Shown piece after piece: positions 1-11,201 of a stretch of DNA of 64,000 nt. The notes below the pieces were generated by a model, which saw nothing but the letters and a program-made list of their open reading frames with translations, had not been told where the DNA came from and searched no databases. Origin of the DNA: Symsagittifera roscoffensis (Eukaryota > Xenacoelomorpha > Acoela > Convolutidae); assembly GCF_963678635.1 (NCBI RefSeq), contig NC_087062.1:36174052-36238051 (forward strand), given 5' to 3'. Made by a program: the position numbers and the translations under genes. How positions within the stretch are numbered: position 1 is the stretch's first letter; each line of letters starts with the position of its first letter.

Positions 1-1388
1 GAGTTTTTCCCATTACAAAGGCAAACATCAAAAATCAGGTTTCCAAACAACTTGATTGCAATACCACCACGTCTTTGAGGACCTCAAGGAAAAAGCTAGA
101 GGTTTTAGTGTAAAAAAGAGTAAGATGAACTCAAATGAGGCTAGAGTGTTGAATAAAATTGGAAAAAAAAGTTTAAAAATGACTTCTGAAAGCAATATGT
201 TTCTTAGACATGAAGAATTGGCATCAATGCAGATGAGGTAAAAGCAGAAAAGAATTGGCAGTGTTTGAGTTGCAGGAAAAGTCGTTAGACATCAATGAGA
301 ATTTCGAAGAAGTTGGTATAACGCAAATTGACTAGGTAGTAAGGTTAGGAATCGCACGCATTGACTGGGTTGTGGTGTTGTTGTTAGTTGTAGGCCGTCC
401 TACAGTGCTGACGGGGGGTAAAACCCCAATTCTCCCCAAGTATTCCAAGGCGGCGGTTGTATTTGTCTGAAGTACGTCTAGTTTCGGGTTTTCTCCAAAT
501 GTGTCCTTCCGCTCTTTATCCCAGATGCTGCAATGTAGGAGTACGTGTTCTGTATCTTCTTCTCCGTTATTGACTGGGTTGATATTGTTGTTGACACTCT
601 GACAGGTTCTTCGACAAGTTTCAAAAAAGGAACAATACAGCAGATTTTGTTTGCTGTCTACTCCATAAAAAACTTTCAAAATAAGGTATATAGCATTAAA
701 AATGAAGCTTTGAAGCTTCTATGTCGCCTTTGTTCCATACCATTTTTTGTCTTCGAGTGTTATCAAGAAAGTTGAATTGTATTTTGTATTTGCAATTTTA
801 ATCCGCCTGATGTGGGATTTCAACCTGCCTACTTATTATCGAAACCCCTTAGTCAACTAAACCTTAGTAACATACACCGAACCACTCAGTTTACGCCCCC
901 TTACTTAATATTATGAGTCTGAGTTAGAAGCAGAGGAGATAGACATGGATAATAAGTTTCATGGTGGATCGAAAACTTGTTTGAGAGTTAGTTCAAAGTA
1001 AAAGTAAAATGAGCTGTTAAATGGTTTTTTAGAATAAATCAAGTTCAGGGTCGTCCCATAAAACTGAGAAAATTTTTAATAGAATATGTAAAATATCCAT
1101 GAAGCGAGCGGTTGGGATCAACCAAGAAATATTACCCTGCACCAAGTTAACACCTCCTCCTTAAAGCCGTTTGGGTCGGGAGAATGTTAACTTGGTTCTA
1201 AATTGAGATGGTTCAGCCAAGAAGAATCGGGCAGCACCTAGCAAAAATAATTTACATTAAGCTGTAGGTTGGAGGAACTTAACTTGGTCTATTTGGGGTG
1301 TTAACTTGATCCGATTCTTTTAACTTTTAAACGTGCTGACCCAGAAACAACTGAAAATGACAAATAACGCAGATAGCTGAACCCAATC
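1..1388. repeat. Tandem repeat unit, copy 1 (~1.39 kb)
   Basis: The first 20 bases recur at 1389 and again at 2850, and the intervening sequence is nearly the same throughout, so this is a head-to-tail tandem array. The unit includes the C-terminal end of a LINE protein on the minus strand and about 600 bases of non-coding DNA. Near 1140-1320 there are inverted copies of a CAAGTTAACACC motif. The left boundary is set by the window edge, so the true phase of the unit is unknown. Confidence 0.9.
400..679 (-). pseudogene. LINE (non-LTR retrotransposon) C-terminal zinc-finger end
   Basis: The minus-strand frame encodes about 90 residues starting MKVFYGVDSKQ. It contains a Cys cluster (CRRTC), a spacer, then EEDTEHVLLHCSIWDKER. 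A C..C...E(D/T)TEH.L..C arrangement is the usual last domain of non-LTR retrotransposon ORF2 proteins, downstream of the reverse transcriptase. No RT or endonuclease motif is present upstream within the unit, so this is a 3'-end fragment of the kind left by 5' truncation. The same protein end occurs in copy 2 at 1816-2088. The residues after about position 90 differ between copies and are probably not original. I am confident of a LINE origin, but not of the clade. Confidence 0.6.
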
Positions 1389-2849
1389 GAGTTTTTCCCA
1401 TTACAAAGGCAAACATCAAAAATCAGGTTTCCAAACAACTTGATTGCAATACCGCCACGTCTTTGAGAACCTCAAGGAAAAAGCTAGAGGTTTTAGTGTA
1501 AAAAAGAGTAAGATGAACTCAAATGAGGCTAGAGTGTTGAATAAAATCGGAAGTGAAGTTTAAAAAATTGACTTCTGAAAGCAATATGTTTCTTAGACAT
1601 GAAGAATTGGCATCAATGCAGATGAGGTAAAAGCAGAAAAGAATTGGCAGTGTTTGAGTTGCAGGAAAAGTCGTTAGACATCAATGAGAATTTCGAAGAA
1701 GTTGGTATAACGCAAATTGACTAGGTAGTAAGGTTAGGAATCGCACGCATTGACTGGGTTGTGGTGTTGTTGTTAGTTGTAGGCCGTCTACAGTCATCTG
1801 GTAGTTGTAGGCAGTCTACGACGGGGGGTAAACCCCAATTCTCCCCAAGTATTCCAAGGCGGCGGTTGTATTTGTCTGAAGTACGTCTAGTTTCGGGTTT
1901 TCTCCAAATGTGTCCTTCCGCTCTTTATCCCAGATGCTGCAATGTAGGAGTAGGTGTTCTGTATCTTCTTCTCCGTTATTGACTGGGTTGATATTGTTGT
2001 TGACACTCTGACAGGTTCTTCGGCAAGTTTCAAAAAAGGAACAATACAGCAGATTTTGTTTGCTGTCTACTCCATAAAAAACTTTCAAAATAAGGTATAT
2101 AGCATTAAAAATGAAGCTTTGAAGCTTCTCGGTCGGCTTTGTTTCATACTATTTTTTTGTCTTCAAGCGTTATCAAGAAAGTTGAATCGTGTTTTGTCTT
2201 CGCAATTTTAATCCGCGTGATGTGGGATTTCAACCGGCCTACTTATTATCCTACCCCCTTAGTCAACTAAATCTTAGTAAGAGATGTCGAACCACTCGGT
2301 TTACGCCCCCTTACTTGATATTAGTTAGTATGATTTAGGCGCAGAAGAGATAGACCCCCCTTACTTGATATTAGTTAGTTTGAGCTAGAAGCAGAGGAGA
2401 TAGACATGGATGATAAGTTTCATGGCGGATCGAAAAGTTGTTCGAGAGTTAGTTCAAAGAAAAAGTAAGATGAGCTGTAAAAGTGTCTTTTTAGAATAAA
2501 TCCAGTTCAGCGTCGTCCCATAAAACTAAGTATATTTTTATTAGAAAATGTAAATTATCCATGAAGCAAGCGGACGGGATCAACTAGGAAATATTACCCT
2601 GGACCAAGGTAACACCTCCTCCCCCTAAAGCCGCTTGGGTCGGGAGGATGTTAACTTGGTTCTAAATTGGGATTGTTCAGCCAAGCAGAATCGGGCAGCG
2701 CCTAGTAAATTTGATTTAAATTAGGCTGTGGGGTGGAGGAACTTAACTTGGTCTATTTGGGGTTTTAACTTGATCCCATCCTTTTAACTTTTAAACGTGC
2801 TGACCCAGAAAGTGAAAATGACAAAGAACGCAGATAGCTGAACCCAATC
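1389..2849. repeat. Tandem repeat unit, copy 2 (~1.46 kb)
   Basis: This copy is nearly identical to copy 1 but longer. Most of the extra length is an internal duplication near 2295-2405, where the string CCCCCTTACTTGATATTAGTTAGT appears twice in succession; copy 1 has it once. A second difference is an insertion near 1790-1815 (a repeated GTAGTTGTAGGC motif). Confidence 0.9.
1816..2088 (-). pseudogene. LINE C-terminal zinc-finger end, second copy
   Basis: This 90-residue minus-strand frame matches the one at 400-679 almost residue for residue (TEHLLLHC here, TEHVLLHC there). It ends GRIGVYPPS followed by a stop. Because it sits in a tandem repeat, it was amplified with the array and is not an independent insertion. 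Confidence 0.6.
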
Positions 2850-3242
2850 GAGTTTTTCCCATTACAAAGGCAAGCATCAAATATCAGGTTTCCGAACATC
2901 AAGAAAAAAGCTAGAGGTTTTAGTGAACAAAATAGTAAGATGAACTCGAATTATACTAGAGTTATAAATAAAATTGGGGAAAAAATTCAAAAAAATGACT
3001 CCTGAAATCAATATCTTTCTTAGACATGAAGAATTAGCATCAATGCAGATGATTTAAAAGCAGAAAAAAATGGCAGTGTTTGAGTTGCAGTAAAAGTCGT
3101 TAGACATCAAGGAGAATTTCGAAAAAGTTGGTATAACGCAAACTGACCAGGTAGTAAGGTTAGGAATCGCACGCATTGACTGGGTTGATATTGTTGTTGA
3201 CACTCTGACAGGTTATTCGACAAGTTTCAAGAAAGCAACAAT
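2850..3242. repeat. Tandem repeat unit, truncated copy 3
   Basis: It begins with the same GAGTTTTTCCCATTAC string as the other copies. It then jumps from the first ATTGACTGGGTT motif of the unit directly to the sequence after the second, deleting about 210 bases that include most of the LINE coding end. The homology stops near 3242. Confidence 0.8.
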
Positions 3243-3339
3243 TGCACCCAGTAGTTACTCACAGCCTACTCGCAATCTAAACCTACTCGAATTAAACCCC
3301 ACCCCCCATTTTGCCCCCCATCAGTCCGCATTTTCCCAA

Positions 3340-3690
3340 CATTTTATGCAACATTTTATGAAGCTTACAAACCTAAAGCGTAGCAGCTGCACTAAACAGG
3401 AAATGCAATAACTTTGAAAAAGTTTGTATAATTCATGACTAACCTCTCGAAAAAATCCATTACAATCGATTATATATGATTATAATAGATTATTTTGGCT
3501 CAAAAACAATTTTCATTTTCTTTCAAAAATAATCGATTATAATCAATTAAAATCGGTTATATTCGGATTTCAATGATTAAAAAAATAGTTTCCTTTTAAA
3601 CCATTTTTAATCGATTATTGTCGAAATTTATTGATACAGACCACGAAAATTCAAATTAATCGATTATTATTCATGGAACTCCGGTGCCGG
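3340..3690 (+). mobile_element. End fragment of the ATTATAATCGA-type TIR element
   Basis: This stretch aligns with the right half of the complete element at 7749-8999: GTAGCAGCTGCACTAAACAGG near the start, several AATCGATTATAATCGATT-like steps, and a terminal CATGGAACTCCGGTGC. Only the right end is present. The preceding 100 bases (3243-3340) are C-rich and not recognised. Confidence 0.65.
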
Positions 3691-3928
3691 AAGTCAGTCG
3701 GAAAATAGTTTTTCAATATTTGTCATTTGCAGGACTGAAATTAGTTCTTTCACACTTGTCAAGTGTCAACCAAACACCCCGTGATGCATAATAAGGGCAC
3801 TCATTTTTGAATTCGACACCAACACATGTTCAAATTCAATTGATTATCCTCCGTAACTAACTATGTTCGGAAATACTGACTGAATTTCAAGCTGGATTGT
3901 GGAGTTAAAACCATTAATTTCCCTGATT

Positions 3929-4322
3929 CAGGGGCGGATCTAGGATTTTCTCAGGGGGCGAAGGGGGTTTCCGATTTTCAAAAAATGTTCGAAAATTTGT
4001 CGAGCTTTTTATAGGTTGACCAAATTGATTTTCCGAGCTCTCCCCAAGCATCAAAAAGTCCCTGTTCTGGCCAAGTTTTCTGCGCAGCAGGCAAGATTTA
4101 AAAAAAAACAGGCCAAAAAGGCACTTTCTGAAAAATGTTTACCAAAAATTGTGTTTTTTCGGCGCCCGCTCCCCTCGTAAGATTAGTATATATTGGCTCC
4201 TACGGCGCCTTTAGAAAAATTTTAAGTTCCGTCAGCCGAAAATGGGTATCTCAAAATAAATCAAAAGGGGGACCCTTTGGGTCGGCAGGGGGTCGAATCC
4301 TTGAGGAGGAGGGGTGCCAATA
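3929..4322. repeat. Dispersed ~390-bp repeat starting CAGGGGCGGATCTAGG
   Basis: A second copy lies at 46172-46572 in the same orientation, with the same start, a GTATATATTGGC(G/T)CC core and the same end (GGCAGGGGGTCGAATCC). The CAGGGGCGG terminus is like those of hAT-type non-autonomous elements, but I cannot see a clear matching inverted end, so the class is open. A 60-codon open frame is shared by both copies. The copies differ at many amino acid positions, so I do not treat it as a gene. Confidence 0.6.
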
Positions 4323-4529
4323 ACTTTTTTATCAATTCAACTAGCAATATGAGTTTGTCGTACAATTCTTATACTCGCTACAGTGAGTTCTAATGACCAA
4401 TCGTTGGTGCCTTTTTGAAGTCAGCCCAACATCACGTGCCAAAAACCACTAAAATTTTCACTGAAACCATTCTGATGTTAAGACCATTTATCCACGAGGG
4501 AAAGGATCAACATACGAGTTGTACAGCTC

Positions 4530-4704
4530 ATCACGGCGAACTGCTGTTGTCCCCTACTTAAAAACTACATGCAACTTTTTGGTTATTTTTCTGGGCTGGC
4601 TGATGTTGCCTCACCCTCAAGCAACGAACACGGGTCATAATGGGCCTCGAATATCCGACCATTCGATTGAGAGGCGGAGACGTAACCACTTCACCACCGC
4701 TCCC
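4530..4704 (-). mobile_element. tRNA-derived SINE head
   Basis: Read on the minus strand from 4704, the sequence starts GGAGCGGTGGTGAAGTGG, in which TGGTGAAGTGG fits the RNA polymerase III A box. About 40 bases on, ATATTCGAGGCC fits a B box with the TTCGA core. The spacing and the intervening CTCTCAATCGAATGGTCGG resemble a tRNA anticodon arm. The arms do not close as a proper tRNA and a non-tRNA body follows (to about 4530), so a SINE head is the better call than a tRNA gene. Confidence 0.5.
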
Positions 4705-5040
4705 CTGATTATTCCAAAAAGTACAATGACTCCCTCTGCAAGACAGATGGAGTAGTTTCTGATGCCCAGTTACATTTTTTTTCAGATCGTTATCAGGTTT
4801 TGAGGGTTGATTTTTAGGGACTTTTGTCTGGTTATCCAGCGTCCGATATTGCCGACATGTCTTAAATAGTTACAGTCCAAAGACAAATTTCTGCATGAGA
4901 AAAAACGGAAATGATCATAAACGGCCGTTAGATGGCCTTCGAGTATTGAAACAAGCACGATTTATACAAAATATGATGACCCACTTAAGTGATTTGATTG
5001 GTTCGGATAGTCGAAGTCGACATGTCGTTTAGCTATAAAA
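4705..5040. other. Non-coding spacer, no feature recognised
   Basis: AT-rich sequence with no supported gene. It holds two loosely similar strings with GCCGACATGTC and GTCGACATGTC (near 4850 and 5018), but nothing else I can name. Confidence 0.4.
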
Positions 5041-5145
5041 GAAAATGATGGAAAAAAATACCTAAAATTGCTCGTTTCAAGTACAGTAAAATCATTTTTT
5101 TGTACTTGAAAAGAGCAATTTTAGGTATGTTTTTTCATCATTTTC
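5041..5145. repeat. Long hairpin, 44-bp arms
   Basis: Positions 5041-5084 and 5102-5145 are reverse complements with about three mismatches, separated by a 17-base loop. The inner stem reads ACCTAAAATTGCTC...GAGCAATTTTAGGT. It could be a foldback element or, if transcribed, a precursor-like hairpin; the sequence alone does not decide. Confidence 0.85.
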
Positions 5146-5619
5146 GTTAGTGGGTTACTACAGCTTTAATGGTTACTACAAAAGAATTAACCTAATTTCT
5201 TTTAAAATTCACCTCTCGAAAAGTGTTAAGTTCGGATTTCGTTGATTCTTGCTTCTTCAATCAGTAGCTCAAGGAAACAACAGAAGTTAGAAAAGGAAAC
5301 CCCCAAAAGCATAATATGGTAATTTTTCCAGACGAAACTAGCTACTACAAAGATTTTGCAACTAACGCTAAAGTGAGCCATAGTTCATGAAAAACACAAA
5401 GTTCCCTTCATGCATCCTTTGCAAAGGTAACACGTTCTCTAGCGTTGTTTTGTGTTCAAGGAAAACACGCTACCCATTAAGCTCAAGATGTAGCTGTACG
5501 AACGTTCTTACAGGAAAACCATTGTTTTCGAAAGTATTCAAGGGCCAGAAATTGCCCAAAATCAGATTCTGAAAGCATTCGGATCGCGCTTCTTACGGAG
5601 CTGAGGAAATTTTTCCCTC

Positions 5620-5870
5620 TCAAGAAGATAGCAATGGAATGGAACTACGACAACCCTGTCTGTCAGCTAACGCGGCCATCAATGAAGAGTCAAATGACGA
5701 TTTTTTGCTCATTGCTTCGCGGAGCGCTTCTTCTGAAATGGTGATTTCGACTGCAGTAGTCTGCAGCAATAGAGCTTGTACATACTCATGGTTTTCCGTA
5801 TCTCTCAAGCAGCATCTTACTTTGGTAGGCACTCTTCTTGCCTCATCACAGGGAGATTTGGTTCAATAAA
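5620..5870 (-). pseudogene. Possible BEL/Pao protease scrap
   Basis: A 70-codon minus-strand frame reads MPTKVRCCLRDTENHEYVQALL followed by ITISEEALREAM. The order PT..V...D..NH..V.ALL....I.EE.L resembles the start of BEL-type proteases, but the catalytic Asp-Ser-Gly is absent (LLLQTTA stands where LLDSGS would be expected). This may be chance. 5150-5620 and 5870-6013 contain nothing I recognise. Confidence 0.2.
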
Positions 5871-6013
5871 GGTTATTTTTGCATCCTTAAACTGAAAGTC
5901 AAAGATTCAAACGACTAAAAGTCTTGATTTCCTTTCTGATTGAATCGTAAAAAATTATTACAAGGCTTCGATATAATAGGTAAAGGCAAAGTGCAGAAAC
6001 TGATGCCAGCAGT

Positions 6014-6626
6014 CCCGGGATGACCCAAAATACTAGTCATACAATTTCCATTTATGGAAAAATGCTAGTCATACACTTTCCATACAATTCCACGTACAGA
6101 AAATTGCATGAAAGGTCTATGATTAGTATTTTTTCATATATGGGAATTACATGATTAGCATTTTTCCATAAACCAAAAATATTGATTTTTTACATTTTAA
6201 TTTCTCAAAACTTTTTGGTTGTGTTCGTAACCGAACACAAATGACCTAAACCTTGATTACTCAAACGTAGTAACCAACGGTTTGGCCGTCTCGCATTGAA
6301 AAAGCATTGGAAACAGCCTGATATGTGTTACGTCTGTCTCAGACAAATAATATAACGAAAGCAATGAGTTTTTAATCTTTGGCAATAATTTTCAAAGATG
6401 ATTTTTTCTGAAATTTAAATTTTTAAATTACCAGACATTGATCAAGGCATACAAAAACATGTCATACAAAAGAAAGAGGAGTTTTAAGCAACTATAAAAT
6501 ACCTTTGAAATTCGATTAAACTCATTTTGCAAAATTGTATGAAATTTGTATGACTAGCATTTTTCCATAGACTAAGTGTATGAAATTGTATGATTAGCAT
6601 TTTCGGTCTATGGAGGTCAACCCGGG
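6014..6626. mobile_element. 613-bp TIR element (CCCGGGATGACC ends)
   Basis: The left end CCCGGGATGACC (6014-6025) is the reverse complement, with one mismatch, of GGTCAACCCGGG (6615-6626). The inverted similarity continues inward for about 90 bases on each side through repeated ATGCTAGTCATACA and TATGGAAAAATGCTAG strings. The interior has no coding frame, so it is non-autonomous. I could not find a clear target-site duplication. Confidence 0.7.
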
Positions 6627-7312
6627 GTTGGCTTGCTAAAACTCATGCAAGGCAAAAACACACGCAGTACTCTAAATACGTTTCGTAATTTTTTGAAAAA
6701 CTGTTCAAGCAAATAGTTAAATTTAGTTATAGAAAGATTTTGCAGAGCAAAAACTCCTTCAATTTTCCCAGTAAGATCCATTTTCTGTGAGATTGTTTTT
6801 TTTTAATTTTTAGAACTATTACAAAAATAACCACACATCCAGGTTTTTGTCGTTTTGTTGGCCCAACTTGCATCATTAGCTCGGCTCGAATTAGCTCAAA
6901 TAAAAGTCGCTTAGATGCTTTTAAAATTGACACTTAGCATCCAATTCTTCTTGTTGTCTGTCAGTCTTTGGTTCATCGGCTAATGATAACTCATTTGCAT
7001 GTTGACATAATCCATTAAAGTGGAGTTTTAATGCGAGAAATTATCAATCTGAATTGCCTTGGTCAAGCAAATAACTGAAGTATTAAATATTTGCGCTCAC
7101 GAAGGATTTCGCTGGAATTTCAGTCTTTCTTGAGCAACTCAATGTGTCGGTTTTTGAGAACTATTCGATAAAAATTTCAAACGTGTTTGTATGTTATCCA
7201 AAGCAAAAAGAGATTCAGCAAGGATGCTTGAAATTTCAGCAAACACAAAAGACAATGACTTTTTTACTCCGAGCATAGTTCAAAGAAATTTTTCTATTTG
7301 TTAAAATAGCAC
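6627..7312. other. Non-coding spacer, no feature recognised
   Basis: AT-rich DNA between the TIR element and the gypsy-A LTR. No frame, repeat or RNA gene is supported. Confidence 0.4.
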
Positions 7313-7588
7313 TGTGAAATAGTAACCTACTATGGAATTGTTAATTAACTAGAACTAAAATGAAAATTTAAATTCAAAATAAATGGACTGGTTACATAAA
7401 TTTAAGATGTGATAACAGCAATCTTCGAGCAATCAAGTGAGAGCGGCTCAAATACAGTTTTAGCACATTGTCAAGATTGGGAGACCTGTCTCGACCTTGA
7501 CATCTAATATTGGCAATTCACGTTAAATAAATCATTGTTCAACACAGACTAACAACAGTCTAACACAAGAGGCTTGATAGCCGTCACA
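7313..7588 (-). repeat. 3' LTR of gypsy-A
   Basis: It runs TGTGAAAT...CCGTCACA on the plus strand, giving TG...CA termini on both strands. It aligns with 15011-15287 and with 21095-21368. Shared blocks include GCACATTGTCAAGATTGGGA and AACACAGACTAACAACAGTC. Confidence 0.85.
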
Positions 7589-7600
7589 CTTCCCCTTCTA
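7589..7600 (-). promoter_or_regulatory. Polypurine tract of gypsy-A
   Basis: The minus strand reads AGAAGGGGAAG directly before the 3' LTR. That is the position and composition expected for the plus-strand primer of reverse transcription. Confidence 0.75.
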
Positions 7601-7748
7601 GAGGAAATTTTAAGATTGCATATTCAAAATTTTAACAAATTGAAAACTGTGACATCATGAAAATAAAAGAGTTTAAAAAGTTTTAGTCTCTTTTTCTCTA
7701 TGGTTCCCGAATGAAAATTTCAGCTGGGGCGATGCAGATAGTCCTTCC

Positions 7749-8999
7749 CGCACCGGAGTTCCATGGATAATACTCGATTATATTGGAAAAATGTGGTCTG
7801 AAATGTTTTCATTATGATCCATTATAATCCATTATAATCCAATATTGTGGCAAATTTAGACCACGTAATCGACTATGTGGTCATTAAAATTGATTTTTTG
7901 AAAAATAAAAATCCATTATAATCCATTATAATCGACTATAGTCCATTATTCTTGTCACTAAAATCGATTACTTTTGCCAAAATAATCCATTATAATTGAT
8001 TATTTGGAAATCAAAACCCATTATAATCCATTGTAATCCATTTCCTTTTTAGAACTAAATTCGATTATTTTTGCAAAATATTGCAAATTTTGCGAGAATT
8101 TTGCAGAATTTATGCCATGTCTTTTAGTACATGGCATGTCTGAACGTCATCCCCTCGCCCCCTCAAGCTCCCCCCCCCCCCCTCAGCTAAAGGGGTAGGG
8201 TAAATTGGGGGGGGGGGGAAGCTGGGAGGGGGGAGAGAAGCTGGGGCACTGGGGGGGGGGGGGGAGAAGCTGGGGGGTTTGGGTAAATAAATTCGGGTAA
8301 ACTGGGGGAGGGTAAATGGAGGACTGGTAAACTTGGAGAGGGTAAATGGTGGGAGGGGGAGTAAGCGGCGTGGGGGGGGAGGTAGTAAACTGGTGGAGGT
8401 AGTAAACTGGGGGCTTAACTGAAGGGGGGGCGGTAAGCGGTAAACTGGGGTGGGGGCGGAAAACAGGGGGGGTTGAAAAAACTGGGTTCAAAAAACTTAT
8501 AATTATTATCCATGGAACTCCGGTGGGGGAAGCTCTAAAAATCTAATTCAAACCCCGTAAAAGTTAGTAAAAAAACAGAGAAATGAAGTTTTAGTTAAAC
8601 TGCGATAAATTAAAAAAAGTAGAGACAAAAAAATATTTATTTTATTCTGAAATGTAACATTTCATGAAACTTAATTCGTAGCAACTGCTCTAAACAGGAG
8701 ATGAGATCATTTTGAACAAAAATGTAAATTTCAAGAATAACCCCTTGAAAAAAACCATTATAATCGATTATAATCGATTAAAATTGGATTATTTTGCCTC
8801 GAAAACAAGTTTCAATTTCTTTCAAAAATAATTGATTATAATCGATTCTAATCGATTATATTCGGATTTTATTGATTAGAAAAATAGTTTTATTATGATC
8901 CATTTTTAATTGATTATAATCGATTATTACCGAAATTTATTGAGACAGGCCACGAAAATTCAATATAATCGATTATTATCCATGGAACTCCGGTGCGGG
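7749..8999. mobile_element. 1.25-kb TIR element inside gypsy-A
   Basis: The left end CGCACCGGAGTTCCATGGATAA and the right end TTATCCATGGAACTCCGGTGCG are perfect inverted copies. Inside each end are ladders of ATTATAATCGATTATAATCGA-like steps, and an extra internal copy of the end motif lies at 8505-8533. TTCC flanks both sides (7745-7748, 9000-9003), a possible 4-bp target duplication. No transposase is encoded. The element interrupts a gypsy-A reading frame that runs up to position 9000, so it inserted after gypsy-A did. Confidence 0.8.
8160..8490. repeat. G-rich low-complexity core
   Basis: Plus-strand runs of G up to about 12 long are mixed with degenerate GGTAAACTGGGGG and AGAAGCTGGGG steps. 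The proline-rich frame on the opposite strand is a product of this composition, not a gene. Confidence 0.8.
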
Positions 9000-9866
9000 T
9001 TCCGCTGATACTGGGATGGCACCGCTAATACATTTATAGGAGGATTCGGTTGCTGCTGTTGTCTTTTTTACTGCATGCCTGACTGGACTTCCATAAATTT
9101 CAGTTCGGCTTTGTTCCGTCCGACCTGAAGATCTGGAGGAAGAGTGTGACTCATCATCTTCTTGTTCAAATGGGGATTTTGTCGGGCTATACTCTGGGGT
9201 TGGAGCCGTGTTGGAGTGACCAGAAACGGTGACTGGGCACGAGTGCGGTGTTTTTTGGGACAATGATGAGATCATCGTCTGAAGAGACGAGTGCTAGTTC
9301 CGACGGGTTGCCGATAGTGTAGCGAGATGTATCGATCTTTCCTTCTGTTTAGATCTTGATCTTCCTCTTGTGCTCCTGTTTTCATATCGCTCGCCTTCTT
9401 TATGCTAATTGGGTGTTGTTGTTGGGAGGTTTTATCGGGAACTGGTTTTCTGGCTGGTGATGATTCGGTTACTGGGGGTGGGAGTACCCCTCCTGAACTT
9501 GAAGATGACTGCGTCAAGTCCACCACTGGTATTGATGTCAAGGCTGGACCTCGGGCCTGTTTCTCATTTCCCTGTAAAGGTTTTGGAATTTTTGGGTTAA
9601 ACTTGGATGTGGTTTGCGTGAATAACATTGGTTTCGACATGCTCGATTTTGCCTTGAGTTATCTTCTGGGCCGAATTTCTCCCTTTGACGAGGAAGAAGT
9701 TGAGTCTTGGGGTCTTTTACTTCTCTTAACTTGCTTTGGCTTCGATCTTTGTTCCAGAACTCTCGAAGCATTTTTTTTCATTTTAAGAGACAAATTAGTT
9801 TTTCTAGTAACTTTAGTAGTTCAGCTATGTAGGTATGATTTGTGGTTTTTGTCATTTTATCCCTGA
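9000..9866 (-). pseudogene. gypsy-A 3' ORF/pol tail, disordered basic region
   Basis: Two overlapping minus-strand frames (about 9538-9771 and 9272-9640, continuing in 8976-9275) read as one broken, low-complexity protein. The start is Lys/Arg/Gln-rich (WNKDRSQSKLREVKDPKT), followed by Ser/Pro/Thr-rich stretches. It lies downstream of integrase, where gypsy elements have either the C-terminal tail of Pol or a further ORF. I see no signal peptide, membrane segment or Cys pattern, so it is not evidently an envelope. The reading frame runs straight into the TIR element at 9000, whose bases supply the last codons. Confidence 0.45.
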
Positions 9867-9924
9867 AGATTTGAAATAATTGTTTCCCTGTCCAAAATCT
9901 CCTGTCCAAAATTTTCCTGAATAT

Positions 9925-11201
9925 TTATACTTGTTTAGGATTACATAAAAAGAGTTGTTCAAAATTACTATTCAAATTTGATGACGATGGCAAAAGGGAG
10001 TCTGAACAAAATCTCAACGTTCCTGTTGACAGATTGTTTCTCAACGAGGCTGCTAATATCTGATTGCGATCTGTTAGCGTTCGTAATGTTTTCGCTCCCT
10101 CTTCATGTGATAGGGTTTTTTTTATGAATATTCTTTTCCCCTCCGATTTCGCGAGGTCTTCCAATACCTGGTAATAGGGGGTGTCCGCAACGGAGTCTGA
10201 TGTAGTTTTAAACCTGGGAGATACGTCCCTACCGGATTGGCTATGATGAATGAAATTGAACTTTGACCGGTGATCACATTCCTTTAGATGTTTTTCAGGG
10301 GTCAGAGGCGTCCCTAGCTAAGTTCTTTGGATCTAAATTAATTTTTCCTTCAAGTTATATGACATAGTAGACCATTAAGAGTTGGGTGTCCTGCCATTTT
10401 GCAGTTCAAAAGGTGAAAAATGATTTACTGAGTTTGTAGTGGTATGGATATCATATATTATAGATTTCAGAGAGTATTGTATTTTTGGACAAATTTCTTT
10501 TAACTGAATAGCGCCCAACGTTCTTTTGATGATTTGAATTGTCCTCTTTACTAAATCATAACCATCATGGTCAGCAACTGAAAAAAAAAACATGTTTAAT
10601 TACTCTGTTTTTACAAAACTCGCAAACTAACTGATTTCTAAAGCCTGAGTACTGATCAGCTCTATTGGCTTTAGGATTGCTATGCACAGATATGTATTCT
10701 GTTGAAAGCTTGATGATGTTTTTGGCACATGTTGAATAGGTTTACATGACTGTTTTACAGGAGTTTTGAATATCTATCTATCGCAACTAAAATAAAGATT
10801 GTTTTTTCATTCTCCATCCGATAAAAGTCCTGCTTAATTCAATTTTAATTCTAAATTAGGGGCGCTAAGAATAGGAAGAGACTTTGCGGAATTGAACTTG
10901 CTCATTGGCTTAAGATTCTAACCGAGTTTTGTGCAAAAGATACAGTTTTTGCAGATCATCACGATATCTCGGTGAATTTTGGGTCACCACACACGCTGAG
11001 CCGCATCTATCATTGCTTCTAGTCCTGGTGTGAGCGGTGAATTCTAGAAAGAACTGCTTTCAGTAGACACTGAGGGGTGGCAATTCTGTCGTCGATTGTG
11101 ACGCATCCATCAAAAACTGCGAGTGAGTCCCAGAATGTTCGGAGATACGGATCGATTCCGCAAAATCCTTCGTAACCGCTGCTCGTCACGCCGTTTTTCA
11201 T
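9925..11201 (-). pseudogene. gypsy-A integrase remnant
   Basis: On the minus strand near 11120-10912 the sequence shows LSRIHRSHQ, then, after a one-base shift, GLEAMIDAAQRVW and finally ICKNCIFCTKLG. This H-x3-H...C-x2-C pattern is the N-terminal zinc-binding domain of retroviral-type integrases. At 10375-10593 the frame reads GYDLVKRTIQIIKRTLGA, matching the region around the third catalytic residue (normally NG..ER). Here the Glu has become Lys in VKR. The first two catalytic Asp residues are not clearly readable. The domain joins target DNA to the element; this copy cannot be active. Confidence 0.75.

Noticed and set aside
4135-4323. 60-codon frame shared by the repeats at 3929 and 46172
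   Set aside because: The two copies differ at many amino acid positions relative to DNA divergence; shared ancestry of the repeat explains it.
8183-8491. 102-codon proline-rich frame on the minus strand
   Set aside because: It is the complement of a G-rich low-complexity block; the composition alone creates it.
9402-9866. 154-codon plus-strand frame
   Set aside because: It lies antisense to the gypsy-A minus-strand coding remnant and has no motif.
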